Of a DNA stretch of 64,000 nt, positions 24,614 to 33,336 are shown one piece after another. Origin of the DNA: Streptomyces sp. NRRL B-3428 (lineage in GTDB: Bacteria > Actinomycetota > Actinomycetes > Streptomycetales > Streptomycetaceae); contig JOGW01000001.1 of NCBI GenBank assembly GCA_000721375.1, positions 186,001 through 250,000 on the forward strand, read 5' to 3'. Position 1 is the first letter of the stretch. Each line of letters starts with the position of its first letter. Made by a program: the position numbers and the translations under genes. The notes beneath the pieces were generated by a model. The model did not search any database, was not told the origin of the DNA, and worked only from the letters and a program-made list of their open reading frames with translations.

Positions 24614-25123
24614 ATGACCACCTGGACCGCCCGCCCCGAAACCGCCGACGACATCCCCGCCGTCCGCGACATCCTCCTGGGGGCCTTCCCCACCGAGGCC
24701 GAAGCCGCGATCGTCGACGCCCTGCGCGCCGACCCGAAGGCCTGGATCGACGGCCTGTCGATGGTCGCCGCAGCCTCCGACGGCACCCCGGCCGGATACG
24801 CGCTGCTCACCCGCTGCCACGTCGACGGTGCACCCGCCCTCGCTCTGGCCCCGTGCGCGGTACTGCCCTCGGCCCAGCGCGCCGGTGCCGGATCCGCGGC
24901 CATCCGCGCCGCCTTGGCCGCCGCGCAAGCCGGGGGAGAGAACCTCGTTCTCGTCCTGGGGCACGCCGACTACTACCCGCGGTTCGGCTTCACGCCGGCC
25001 TCCCGGTTCGGCATCCGCGCCCCGTTCGACGTACCTGACGAGGCCATGATGGCGATGGCTCTGGACGACACCCGCCCGATCCCGGCGGGCACCATCCAGT
25101 ACCCCGCCGCGTTCGGCGTCTGA
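24614..25123 (+). CDS. GNAT-family N-acetyltransferase (YhbS-like)
   Basis: 169 aa from the ATG at 24614. A GTG at 24518 overlapping the rsgA stop is in frame and would add 32 residues rich in Pro/Thr/Glu; I prefer the ATG because the GNAT fold begins there (TWTARPETADDIPAVRDIL). The acetyl-CoA site is in APCAVLPSAQRAGAGSAAIR, and the GHADYYPRFGF segment is typical of YhbS-type acetyltransferases. Substrate unknown. It is probably cotranscribed with rsgA. Confidence 0.82.
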   Translation: MTTWTARPETADDIPAVRDILLGAFPTEAEAAIVDALRADPKAWIDGLSMVAAASDGTPAGYALLTRCHVDGAPALALAPCAVLPSAQRAGAGSAAIRAALAAAQAGGENLVLVLGHADYYPRFGFTPASRFGIRAPFDVPDEAMMAMALDDTRPIPAGTIQYPAAFGV

Positions 25124-25133
25124 CCGATCCTGT

Positions 25134-25162
25134 GGCGCCCCGGGGCTTGTTCCCGGGGCGCC
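25134..25162 (+). terminator. Intrinsic terminator with T-tract
   Basis: 11-bp stem (25134-25144 with 25152-25162), 7-nt loop, then GTGGTTTT. It ends the rsgA/acetyltransferase transcript. Confidence 0.85.
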
Positions 25163-25176
25163 GTGGTTTTCGCACC

Positions 25177-25226
25177 GCATACGTGAGGGGCCCGCACCCA
25201 ACAAGGTGCGGGCCCCTCACGTATGC
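25177..25226. terminator. Long perfect hairpin terminator
   Basis: Perfect 22-bp stem (25177-25198 with 25205-25226) and 6-nt loop, ending 5 bp before the sepH stop. It is placed to end leftward sepH transcription and back up the preceding terminator. Confidence 0.88.
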
Positions 25227-25231
25227 ACAAC

Positions 25232-26311
25232 TCAGTCCTTCTTCTTCCGCCGCGTGCCGAAGACGATCTCGTCCCAACTCGGCACCGCCGCACGGCGACC
25301 GGGCCGGACACCGTCCGCCTCGGCCTGCCGATCAGTCGTACCGACGAGCCGGTCACGGTGACCGGCCACGGTCCGCGGCATCAGCACATCCGCATAAGCG
25401 GAACCCGCACCCGCCGACGCAGCCGGCGCCGGCGGCTCCTCGACCTCCGGCTCCGGAGCCGGCGGCTCTTCGGCGACGGGCCGCTCCGGCGACGGAACGG
25501 GAGCAGTGGGCCGCTCCGGCACCACCAGATCCCCACGGAAACTCGGCACCGCCTCCAGGAGGCTCGTGAGCGAGTCACGCTCCGAACTGGTGGGCTCCTC
25601 CACGGGCTCCGGAGAGGGGGCGGGGATCTGCCGCTCGGGCCGCTCCAGTTGGCGGTCGAGCGCACGGTCGAGCGGCCGGTCGCGCGGAAGACGGGCGATC
25701 CGCGGCACGAACGGGAAACTGGGCTCGGGCGCCGCGATGTCGTCGCTCTCGCCGATCAGCGAGCGCGCCTCGTCGTCGACGGCCGCCACCAGGCGCCGCG
25801 GCGGGTCGTAGGTCCAGCTCGCCGAGTGCGGTTCACTCGCGACCCGGTAGACGAGCAGGACTTCCCATGTGCCGTCGTCACGACGCCACGAGTCCCACTG
25901 GACGGATTCCTTGTCGGCGCCGCGCAGAAGCAACCGCTCCTGAACAGCCTCGCCGAGCTGGGGTCCTGCGTTCTCACCGGGGCGGCGGACAGGAGTCTTC
26001 CGGGCACGCTCGGCCATGAAGGCGCGCTCCGCGAGCACGGGACCCTCGAAGCGGCGTACGCGATCGACCGGAATGCCGGCGAGCTGGGCGACCTCTTCCG
26101 CGGTCGCACCCGCTCGTATCCGCGCCTGGATGTCCCGCGGGCGCAGATGCGATTCGACCTCGATCTCGATCTGGCCGAGCCGTGGCCGGTCGCCGCGCAC
26201 AGCGGCGCGCAGGCGTTCGTCGATCGGAAGGGTGTACTCCGTTGAGTCCGCAGCCTTCAGCACCAGCCGTGTGCCGTCATTGGAGACGGCCACGACACGC
26301 AGTTCGGGCAT
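25232..26311 (-). CDS. sepH: Septation protein SepH (DUF3071)
   Basis: 359 aa, ATG at 26311 behind CGGGAGGT. The conserved N-terminal DUF3071 part runs to about residue 170: MPELRVVAVSNDGTRLVLKA, a helix-turn-helix-like segment (RPRDIQARIRAGATAEEVAQ) and WDSWRRDDGTWEVLLVYRV. A long Pro/Glu-rich disordered linker follows, then a short conserved basic tail ending WDEIVFGTRRKKKD. SepH is known in Streptomyces to bind FtsZ, promote its assembly and help sporulation septa form. The length is within the normal range. It is transcribed alone, divergent from a repeat-rich membrane protein. Confidence 0.93.
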   Translation of the reverse strand: MPELRVVAVSNDGTRLVLKAADSTEYTLPIDERLRAAVRGDRPRLGQIEIEVESHLRPRDIQARIRAGATAEEVAQLAGIPVDRVRRFEGPVLAERAFMAERARKTPVRRPGENAGPQLGEAVQERLLLRGADKESVQWDSWRRDDGTWEVLLVYRVASEPHSASWTYDPPRRLVAAVDDEARSLIGESDDIAAPEPSFPFVPRIARLPRDRPLDRALDRQLERPERQIPAPSPEPVEEPTSSERDSLTSLLEAVPSFRGDLVVPERPTAPVPSPERPVAEEPPAPEPEVEEPPAPAASAGAGSAYADVLMPRTVAGHRDRLVGTTDRQAEADGVRPGRRAAVPSWDEIVFGTRRKKKD

Positions 26312-26785
26312 GGGGACCTCCCGGGTGGTGCCTGCCGACGTCACGTGCGTCGCTGCTTCCGCTAGTCGAGTGTGGCCTGCCCGGGTGCAGCCTGCCACTA
26401 CCTTGCCGAGTTGCCCGGCGTGTCGGGCATGGGTCCTTGATCGCCGTTATGGCACGGTTACCTATTCACCACGCAAAGTGACCGAAGTCGGACACATCCG
26501 TCACTCTGTGCAGCGATCCCCCGCCCGAAGGTCCCTCGCGGGCCCCCCGGTACCCAGGTGGGAGTCCGAACCCAGGGCTCGCCACAGTACTCCATTCGGG
26601 CCACGTGGGTGGACCGGCGCGCCGCCGAAGTTGTCCCGGGGCAAGGGAGTTGACCCCCGCCGCACCCATATCCCCTGCTTACAGGGGTGTGCTGCTTCAC
26701 AGAAGCTCCGGAAACGGAACTATTCCCTTCGCCCAAAAGTCCCTTGTGGGTAGCAGTGGGACGAGTCGGCGATCAAGGGATGGGG
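26312..26785. other. 474-bp gap upstream of sepH and of the repeat-rich membrane protein
   Basis: No gene I can support. It must contain both divergent promoters. The only clear structure is a 6-bp stem CCCCTG-CTTA-CAGGGG at 26672-26687; a GTGAC...GTCAC pair also occurs near 26480. Confidence 0.5.
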
Positions 26786-28006
26786 ATGGCTCAGCAGTCG
26801 GAAACCGAGGAAACCGAGGCAGAGGACAAGAAGAAGCGCATTGACGTCAATGTGCCTCAAGTGGCGGGTGGTGCGCTCGCGGCCGTCCTCGCCGCGAAGT
26901 TGGCCTCCAGTTTCGGGGTGTACGGCACGATCCTGGGCGCCGGCGTGATGAGCATCGTGGCCACCTGCGGCGGCCCGGTCTTCCAGCACTTCTTCAAGCG
27001 CACGGGCGAGCAGGTGCGCGAGGTCGCGGTGAAGGCGAAGCCGGGGCGCACCCGGCAGATACCGGTGACGGGGGACGGGAGTCCGGTGCCCCGTACGTTC
27101 CGTGCGGCGCCCGAGGCCGCACCGGCGCCGCACGTCCCGCGCGCCGACGTCGCGGTGAACACCGGTGTGATGGCGACCACTTGGCGCCCGGGCGTGGTGG
27201 ACGTGCCTCCCGTACCGCTCGACGACGTGGCGGCCATGGCGCCGCCGATGGCCGGCTCCACCACCGATGCCGACAGGACGCAGCTGCTCAAGTCCACCGA
27301 CGTCGCACGGGTGTTGGGCACGACGGACGCCGACGCCACGCAGGTCCTGGGGACCGTGGGCCCCGCGGACGCCACGCAGGTACTCGGGACCGTGGGCCCC
27401 GCGGACGCCACGCAGGTGCTCGGGACCGTCGGCCCCACCGACGCCACCCAGGTGCTTCCGGCCGCGGGCCGCGGCGACCGGCCGACCCAGTTCCTGGGAA
27501 CCGTGGTCGGCCCGCACGGCGAAACCCTGGCAGCGCCGCGAGCCGCCGGCTCGTACGCCGTCTCCGACGTGCAGGGCAAGCGCATCCGCAGCTGGAAGCG
27601 GCCGGTGCTGGCCGCCGCCGTCGTCTTCGGCGTGACGATGGGCGGGATCACCGTGTACGAGGCGATGTCCGGCGAGAACCTGTCCGGGACCGGCGACGGT
27701 TCCACGATCGGCAGCGTGCTCAACGGGGACAACAGGAGCCGGGGCGGGGACAACTCGCCGTCCCACGAGCCCTCGACGCCCGTGAGCCCGTCCGACGGGA
27801 CCGGCACACAGGAGGGCACGGACACCCCGTCACCCGACCCCAGCACCTCGCAGGACGACGGCGGCGACACCCCGACGCCGACCCCCACGCCCACCCCGAC
27901 CCCGACTCCGACACCCACCCCGACGCCCACGCCGACCCCGGACAATCCCACCGGCGACCCGCAGACGCCGGAGCAGGGACAGGGGCAGGGACAGGCGGGC
28001 GAGTAG
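26786..28006 (+). CDS. Repeat-containing membrane protein of unknown function
   Basis: 406 aa from the ATG at 26786, spaced correctly from AAGGGA; an ATG 6 bp earlier is too close to it. After an acidic, Lys-ending N terminus there is a membrane region at ~25-65 (GALAAVLAAKLASSFGVYGT). A Pro-rich part carries four 12-residue repeats of the form DATQVLGTVGPA (residues ~183-225). A second membrane segment at ~272-295 (PVLAAAVVFGVTMGGITVYE) leads to an exported tail with a long Thr-Pro run and a Gly-Gln end. I recognise no family. The Thr-Pro tail looks like a cell-wall-spanning linker. It lies next to sepH, but no functional link can be claimed. Confidence 0.75.
   Translation: MAQQSETEETEAEDKKKRIDVNVPQVAGGALAAVLAAKLASSFGVYGTILGAGVMSIVATCGGPVFQHFFKRTGEQVREVAVKAKPGRTRQIPVTGDGSPVPRTFRAAPEAAPAPHVPRADVAVNTGVMATTWRPGVVDVPPVPLDDVAAMAPPMAGSTTDADRTQLLKSTDVARVLGTTDADATQVLGTVGPADATQVLGTVGPADATQVLGTVGPTDATQVLPAAGRGDRPTQFLGTVVGPHGETLAAPRAAGSYAVSDVQGKRIRSWKRPVLAAAVVFGVTMGGITVYEAMSGENLSGTGDGSTIGSVLNGDNRSRGGDNSPSHEPSTPVSPSDGTGTQEGTDTPSPDPSTSQDDGGDTPTPTPTPTPTPTPTPTPTPTPTPDNPTGDPQTPEQGQGQGQAGE
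27332..27439 (+). repeat. 36-bp in-frame tandem repeat
   Basis: Three near-identical 36-bp units (27332, 27368, 27404) and a diverged partial fourth encode the 12-residue DATQVLGTVGPA repeats. The high nucleotide identity, including synonymous sites, points to recent expansion or gene conversion. Confidence 0.8.
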
Positions 28007-28018
28007 CCGCAGAACGGC

Positions 28019-29362
28019 TCAGTCGCCGAGGACCCGCCGCAGATAGTCGTTGCCGAACACCCGGTCCGGGTCGAGCCGGTCCCGCAGCGCCGTGAACTCG
28101 CCGAAGCGCGGGTAGACCGACGCGAAGTACTCGGCGTCCCGGGTGTGCACCTTGCCCCAGTGCGGCCGCCCGCCGTGCGCGGTGAAGATCCGCTCGGCCG
28201 CGGTGAAGTACGCCTGGTAGGGCGTGCCCTTGTACATGTGCACGGCGATGTACGCGCTCTCACGGCCGGACGCGGTGGAGAGCGTGATGTCGTCGGCGGG
28301 CGCCGTACGCACCTCGACCGGGAAGCTCACCCGCAGCTCGGAGCGGTCGACCATCGTGCGCAGCTCGCGCAGCGCCTCGACGAGGGCCTCGCGCGGCAGG
28401 GCGTGCTCCATCTCCACGAAGCGCACGCGGCGCGGAGAAGTGAAGACCTTGTAGGGAATGTCGGTGTACGTACGGGCGGAGAGCGCCTTGCTGGAGATCT
28501 TCGCGATCGCGGGGATGGTCGAAGGCACCGCGCGGCCCAGGGAATTGACCACCTGGAACAGGCCGTTGGAGAGCAGCTCGTCCTCGATGAAGCCGCTCAC
28601 CTTGCCCGGCGGCTGCTCGGGACCGGCGCTGCGGTTGTTGCGCTTGGTGTTGCAGTTGCCGGTGTGCGGGAACCAGTAGAACTCGAAGTGCTCGTTCTCG
28701 GCGTGCAGCGCGTCGAAGTCCGAGGTGACCCGGTCGAAGGTCATCGGCTCCTCGCGCGCGGTGAGCAGGAACTGCGGCTCCACGGCGAAGGTGATCGCGC
28801 TGATCACACCGAGGGCGCCGATCCCGACGCGGGCCGCGGCGAAGATCTCCGGGTTCTCCTTGGCGGAGCACTGAAGGACCGACCCGTCGGCCGTCACGAT
28901 CTCAAGTGCCTGGATCTGCGCGGAGATCGAGGCCGACTCCCGGCCGGTGCCGTGCGTACCGGTGGAGGTGGCGCCCGCGACCGTCTGCTCCATGATGTCG
29001 CCCATGTTGGTGAGCGAGAGGCCCTCGCGGGCGAGCGCCAGGTTCAGGCGCTTGAGCGGGGTGCCGGCCTCGACGGTGACCGTCCCGGCCTCGCGGTCGA
29101 GCTGCCGTATCCCGGTGAGCAGATCGGGCCGTATGAGCAGACCGTCCGTGGCCGCGGTGGACGTGAAGGAGTGGCCGGTGCCGACCGCCTTGACCCGGCG
29201 GCCCTCCGAGGCGGCCTGACGTACGGCCGCGGCGAGTTCGTCGACCGAGGCGGGAGAGATCTCCTGCTCGGGGCGGGCGGTGACATTGCCGGCCCAGTTA
29301 CGCCACGTTGTCCCTGACGCCTTCGGCCCGCCCTGTGCCTGCGTCGATCCCGTCGTGCCCAT
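28019..29362 (-). CDS. FAD-linked sugar-lactone oxidase (D-arabinono-1,4-lactone oxidase family)
   Basis: 447 aa, ATG at 29362 after GGGGAGGACC. The FAD-binding PCMH domain is N-terminal: VKAVGTGHSFTSTAATDG, NMGDIMEQTVAGATSTGTHG and GALGVISAITFAVEP. The C-terminal ALO domain contains FEFYWFPHTG, RPHWGKVHTRD and the end RVFGNDYLRRVLGD. Family members oxidise aldono-1,4-lactones using O2 or another acceptor; the position preceding the HSFT motif would decide covalent flavin attachment, and here Gly-Thr-Gly precedes His. There is no signal peptide. Its first 65 bp overlap the end of the MFS gene on the same strand, so the two are translated as an operon. Confidence 0.87.
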   Translation of the reverse strand: MGTTGSTQAQGGPKASGTTWRNWAGNVTARPEQEISPASVDELAAAVRQAASEGRRVKAVGTGHSFTSTAATDGLLIRPDLLTGIRQLDREAGTVTVEAGTPLKRLNLALAREGLSLTNMGDIMEQTVAGATSTGTHGTGRESASISAQIQALEIVTADGSVLQCSAKENPEIFAAARVGIGALGVISAITFAVEPQFLLTAREEPMTFDRVTSDFDALHAENEHFEFYWFPHTGNCNTKRNNRSAGPEQPPGKVSGFIEDELLSNGLFQVVNSLGRAVPSTIPAIAKISSKALSARTYTDIPYKVFTSPRRVRFVEMEHALPREALVEALRELRTMVDRSELRVSFPVEVRTAPADDITLSTASGRESAYIAVHMYKGTPYQAYFTAAERIFTAHGGRPHWGKVHTRDAEYFASVYPRFGEFTALRDRLDPDRVFGNDYLRRVLGD

Positions 29363-30563
29363 CAGGTCCTCCCCGCTGCGGAACCGGCCTGGTCAGCCGG
29401 CGGTAGCCGAGGAACCCGATCACGACCGCGACGCCACCGGCGATCGCCGGCACCACATACGCCTGGTCCGCGCCGGCCGCGTCGATGACCCAGCCGGCCG
29501 CCGACGAACCGAGCGCGATGCCGACCGCGAGGCCCGTGGAGATCCACGTCATGCCTTCGGTGAGCTTCGCCCGGGGTACGTGCTGCTCGACGAGGGCCAT
29601 CGTCGTGATCATCGTCGGTGCGATGGACAGGCCCGCGACAAACAGCGCCACGGCCAAGAACAGCAAGTTCCCGACCAGTAGGAGGGGGATCATACTCACG
29701 CCCATCGCACACACGCCCACCAGCCACCGCTTGGCGGCGGGGCCCTTGAAGTGCACGAGTCCGAAGACGACACCGGCGAGACAGGATCCGGCCGCGTAGA
29801 CCGCGAGCACCAGACTGGCCGCCTCCTTGGCACCCTCGTGCTCGGCGAACGCGACGGTCACGACGTCCACGGCGCCGAAGACAGCACCCGTCGCCACGAA
29901 CGTCGCCATCAGGACCTGGAGCCCGGGGGAGCGCAGGGCGCTTCCGCCGGTGTGGTGCTCGCGCGGGTGGGGGACCGGCTCGGTGGCGTGCTGTGCGGTC
30001 AGCCAGAAGGTGCCGACCGCGAGGAAGACGCCCGCGAGCAGCGGTCCGGCTTCCGGGAACCACACCGTGGACAGACCGATCGAGACGATCGGCCCGAAGA
30101 TGAAGCAGATCTCGTCGACGACGGATTCGAGGGAGTACGCGGTGTGCAGACGGCGCCGGTCGCCCTCGTACACCGCGGCCCAGCGCGAGCGCACCATCGA
30201 ACCTAGCGAGGGCACGAACCCGACGAGCGCGGCGCACAGGAAGAGCGTCCAGTCCGGCGCCTCGACCTTCGCGGCGACCAGGAGACCCGTGACGGCGGCC
30301 AGCGAGACCAGCGTGGCCGGGCGCAGCACCCGGGCCTGGCCGTAGCGGTCGACGAACCGTGAGACTTGGGGGCCGATCACGGCGGCGGACAGCGCGAGCG
30401 TGGCGGAAAGTGCTCCGGCGAGCCCGTACCGCCCGGTGAGCTCGGAGATCATCGTCACGACGCCGATGCCCATCATGGCCAGGGGCAGCCGCCCGATCAG
30501 TCCTGCCGCCGAGAACGACAGGGTTCCGGGCGGCGTGAATATCTCGCGGTAAGGGCTGGCCAA
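29298..30563 (-). CDS. MFS transporter
   Basis: 421 aa from a TTG at 30563 with CCGGAG upstream. About twelve hydrophobic segments are visible, beginning [21 protein letters not shown] major-facilitator loop-2-like motif is present ([12 protein letters not shown]), as is the second-half segment [20 protein letters not shown]. Sequence style fits sugar/drug efflux MFS of actinobacteria; substrate unknown. The C-terminal 22 residues are read through the start of the lactone-oxidase gene in another frame. It is divergent from hemH with an 83-bp gap. Confidence 0.87.
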   Translation of the reverse strand: MASPYREIFTPPGTLSFSAAGLIGRLPLAMMGIGVVTMISELTGRYGLAGALSATLALSAAVIGPQVSRFVDRYGQARVLRPATLVSLAAVTGLLVAAKVEAPDWTLFLCAALVGFVPSLGSMVRSRWAAVYEGDRRRLHTAYSLESVVDEICFIFGPIVSIGLSTVWFPEAGPLLAGVFLAVGTFWLTAQHATEPVPHPREHHTGGSALRSPGLQVLMATFVATGAVFGAVDVVTVAFAEHEGAKEAASLVLAVYAAGSCLAGVVFGLVHFKGPAAKRWLVGVCAMGVSMIPLLLVGNLLFLAVALFVAGLSIAPTMITTMALVEQHVPRAKLTEGMTWISTGLAVGIALGSSAAGWVIDAAGADQAYVVPAIAGGVAVVIGFLGYRRLTRPVPQRGGPDGHDGIDAGTGRAEGVRDNVA

Positions 30564-30646
30564 GGAGGGCTCCGGTAAGGCGTGTGACGGATCCTTACAG
30601 GTTACGTCCGCAGGGTGAGCGGGCGCGCGCCCGTAGGATCGTGACC

Positions 30647-31774
30647 ATGTCCCACGCGCCCGACCCCACCCCGTACGACGCCCTCCTGCTGCTCTCCTTC
30701 GGAGGTCCCGAAGGCCCCGACGACGTGGTCCCGTTCCTGGAGAACGTGACCAAAGGCCGGGGCATCCCCAAGGAGCGCCTGAAGGAGGTGGGGCAGCACT
30801 ACTTCCTGTTCGGCGGCAAGAGCCCGATCAACGACCAGAACCGCGCGCTCCTCGACGCCCTGCGCAAGGACTTCGCCGAGCACGGCCTGGACATCCCGGT
30901 CTACTGGGGCAACCGCAACTGGGCCCCGTATCTGACCGACGTCCTGCGCGAGATGGTCGGCGACGGCCACCGTCGCATCCTGGTCCTGACCACCAGCGCG
31001 TACACCTCGTACTCGGGCTGCCGCCAGTACCGCGAGAACCTCGCCGACTCGCTGGCCGCCCTGGAGGCCGAGGGCCTGCCGCTGCCGAAGATCGACAAGC
31101 TGCGGCAGTACTTCAACCACCCCGGCTTCGTGCGGCCCATGACCGAAGGCGTCCTGAAGTCGCTGGCCGAGCTCCCCGATGCCGTACGGGACGGGGCGCA
31201 CCTCGCCTTCACGACGCACTCCATCCCGGACGCGGCGGCCGACACCTCCGGGCCCGTCGAGGGACACGGCGAGGGCGGTGCGTACGTACGCGAGCACCTC
31301 GACGTCGCCGGGCTGATCGCGGCCGCCGTACGCGAGGAGACCGGCGTCGACCGCCCCTGGCAGCTCGTCTACCAGTCGCGCTCGGGCGCTCCGCACATCC
31401 CGTGGCTCGAGCCCGACATCTGCGACCACCTCGAAGAGCGGCACGGCAAGGGCGTGCCCGCCGTCGTGATGGTCCCGATCGGCTTCGTCTCGGACCACAT
31501 GGAGGTCCTCTACGACCTCGACACCGAGGCCACCGCCAAGGCGGAAGAACTCGGTCTGCCCGTCAAGCGCTCGGCCACCGTCGGGGACGACCCGCGCTTC
31601 GCCGCCGCCGTACGGGATCTGATCCTGGAGCGCGCGGGCGCCGAGCGCGGCGAGAGCGTCACCCCGTGCGCCCTGGGCGCCCTCGGCGCGAGCCATGACC
31701 TGTGCCCCGTCGGGTGCTGCCCGGCCCGCGCGCCGAAGCCCGCCGCCGCGGGCGTCGACAGCCCCTACGCCTGA
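30647..31774 (+). CDS. hemH: Ferrochelatase (coproporphyrin-type, actinobacterial)
   Basis: 375 aa from the ATG at 30647 (TAGGA upstream). Ferrochelatase signatures: [50 protein letters not shown], the metal-site His in [25 protein letters not shown] and [19 protein letters not shown]. The C terminus has the cysteine cluster of actinobacterial [2Fe-2S] ferrochelatases (C-x11-C-x3-CC in [20 protein letters not shown]) with a further Cys in SGCRQY. Actinobacteria use the coproporphyrin-dependent haem route, so the substrate is probably coproporphyrin III. The inositol monophosphatase gene follows 8 bp later. Confidence 0.93.
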   Translation: MSHAPDPTPYDALLLLSFGGPEGPDDVVPFLENVTKGRGIPKERLKEVGQHYFLFGGKSPINDQNRALLDALRKDFAEHGLDIPVYWGNRNWAPYLTDVLREMVGDGHRRILVLTTSAYTSYSGCRQYRENLADSLAALEAEGLPLPKIDKLRQYFNHPGFVRPMTEGVLKSLAELPDAVRDGAHLAFTTHSIPDAAADTSGPVEGHGEGGAYVREHLDVAGLIAAAVREETGVDRPWQLVYQSRSGAPHIPWLEPDICDHLEERHGKGVPAVVMVPIGFVSDHMEVLYDLDTEATAKAEELGLPVKRSATVGDDPRFAAAVRDLILERAGAERGESVTPCALGALGASHDLCPVGCCPARAPKPAAAGVDSPYA

Positions 31775-31782
31775 GGACCGCC

Positions 31783-32598
31783 GTGATCGACTCCCTGCAC
31801 ACACAACTGCTCGTACTCGCCCAGGAGGCGGCCCGCCGCGCCGGGGAGCTGCTGCGGGACGGCCGGCCGGCGGACCTCGCGGTCGCCGCGACCAAGTCCA
31901 GCCCCATCGACGTGGTCACCGAGATGGACATCGCGGCGGAGAAGCTGATCACCGGTCTGCTCGCCGGGCGCCGCCCGCACGACGGCATGCTCGGTGAGGA
32001 GGGCGCGTCGACCGAGGGCACGACCGGCATCCGCTGGGTGATCGACCCGCTCGACGGAACGGTCAACTACCTCTACGGGCTGCCGACTTGGTCCGTCTCC
32101 ATCGCCGCGGAGCAGGACGGCGAGACCGTCGTGGGAGTCGTCGCGATCCCGATGCGCGGCGAGACGTTCCACGCCGTGCGCGGGCACGGGGCCTGGGCGA
32201 GCGGCGCCTGGGTGGGCGAGCGCAGGCTGGCCTGCCGCCCCGCGCCGCCCCTGGACCAGGCGCTCGTCTCCACGGGCTTCAACTACGTCGCCGAGGTCCG
32301 CGCCCACCAGGCCGAGGTCGCCGGGCGCCTCATCCCGCTCCTTCGCGACATCCGGCGCGGCGGCTCGGCCGCGGTCGACCTGTGCGACGTGGCCGCGGGC
32401 CGCCTCGACGGCTACTACGAGCGCGGCCTCAACGCCTGGGACCTCGCGGCGGGCGATCTGATCGCCCGCGAGGCGGGCGCACTGACCGGCGGCCGCCCCG
32501 GTGAGCGCCCGTCCGGAGAACTGGCGGTCGCCGCCTCCCCGGGCGTCTTCGAGCCGCTGCAGGCGCACCTCGAAGAGTTCGGGGCCTGGCACAACTGA
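31783..32598 (+). CDS. Inositol monophosphatase family protein
   Basis: 271 aa from the GTG at 31783 behind TGAGGA. The metal-binding motifs of the family are intact: GEEGAS, WVIDPLDGTVNYLYGLP and the second signature GLNAWDLAAGDLIAREAG. Mg-dependent, Li-sensitive phosphatases of this fold act on inositol phosphates, histidinol phosphate or similar; substrate not decidable. It is linked to hemH by an 8-bp gap, an order kept in several Streptomyces genomes as far as I recall. Confidence 0.9.
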   Translation: MIDSLHTQLLVLAQEAARRAGELLRDGRPADLAVAATKSSPIDVVTEMDIAAEKLITGLLAGRRPHDGMLGEEGASTEGTTGIRWVIDPLDGTVNYLYGLPTWSVSIAAEQDGETVVGVVAIPMRGETFHAVRGHGAWASGAWVGERRLACRPAPPLDQALVSTGFNYVAEVRAHQAEVAGRLIPLLRDIRRGGSAAVDLCDVAAGRLDGYYERGLNAWDLAAGDLIAREAGALTGGRPGERPSGELAVAASPGVFEPLQAHLEEFGAWHN

Positions 32599-32639
32599 GC
32601 GCACATGATCGATGCCGTACGTGAGCGCACATGATCGAC

Positions 32640-32690
32640 GTCGTACGCAGGGGCCCGCCGCATCGGATGCGGCGGGCCCCTGCGTACGAC
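32640..32690. terminator. Very long perfect hairpin terminator
   Basis: Arms of 25 bp (32640-32664 and 32666-32690) are perfectly complementary around one central base. It separates the monophosphatase gene from the convergent 53-aa gene. A near-duplicate of about 26 bp (GAGCGCACATGATCGA repeated) lies directly before it. Confidence 0.88.
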
Positions 32691-32716
32691 ATCAGTCGTG
32701 GCGTACGGATCGCGGG

Positions 32717-32878
32717 CTAGGCGACCTGTACACCGTGCTCGGCAGCGAGGCGATGCAGGTCGTCGAGCTCTGCCTGCTCCACCTCCGCAAGGAAGTCGTC
32801 GCCGTCCTCACGTGCCCGCGTGAGGTCCGTCTCCGTGGCCCTTATGCGCTGCAGAAGACCTGCGGTGAATGCGTCCAT
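32717..32878 (-). CDS. Small acidic helical protein, 53 aa, unknown function
   Basis: ATG at 32878 with GAGGGGGCG upstream and a TAG stop at 32717. It begins MDAFTAGLLQRIRATETDLT and ends LHRLAAEHGVQVA. The sequence is acidic and amphipathic, with heptad-like Leu/Ile/Ala spacing (LLQRIRATETDLTRAREDGD), so a coiled coil or single long helix is likely. A good ribosome site, third-position GC bias and a terminator on its 3' side support it as a real gene. I recognise no family; similar short proteins occur beside cutRS in Streptomyces as far as I recall. Confidence 0.75.
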   Translation of the reverse strand: MDAFTAGLLQRIRATETDLTRAREDGDDFLAEVEQAELDDLHRLAAEHGVQVA

Positions 32879-33336
32879 GGTGCGCCCCCTCGTCGTGGGT
32901 CGAGTGTCGGTGGCACGGGGGTGTGCCCTCGGGAAGGGGCGATCACGTCTCTTGCCGCCTCGGTGGATGCGGTGCGGGTGCCGCTCCTCGAAACGGTTCG
33001 TGGCGTGCCACTTGCAAAGAGTGATCGCGGATGTAAAGCCGTCCTCCCCTGGGTGCCTGTCGCGGAAACCTCAACCCGCGTAGGGATCTCCTGATTCCCG
33101 TACGAGCGTCGGGAATTACTCACGCGACGCTGCCGCACCACCGCGCCGCCCACGTCCGCAACCAGCGGCGAGGGCTGTCTTACAGCCGGTTTACGGCCCA
33201 AAGGGGCAGGATGGAGACATCACCATGTGACCGGAACCTGTCGCCCCGCGGCCGGGCCGGTCGGTGAGGCGGCCCTCTGGACAGCGGGCACCCCAGGACT
33301 CAGCCCGCTCACCGGGCGCACAGAAGGGACAGCGAC
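32879..33336. other. 458-bp gap before cutR, with regulatory repeats
   Basis: No gene I can support. It holds the promoter of the leftward 53-aa gene and of cutRS. Close to cutR there is an inverted repeat GGCTGT-CTT-ACAGCC (33173-33187) that overlaps the tandem site listed separately. Confidence 0.5.
33180..33198 (+). promoter_or_regulatory. Candidate OmpR-family tandem site upstream of cutR
   Basis: TTACAGCC at 33180-33187 and TTACGGCC at 33191-33198 are direct repeats with 11-bp start-to-start spacing, the geometry used by OmpR-type response regulators. It is 139 bp before cutR; autoregulation by CutR is a reasonable guess. Confidence 0.4.
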
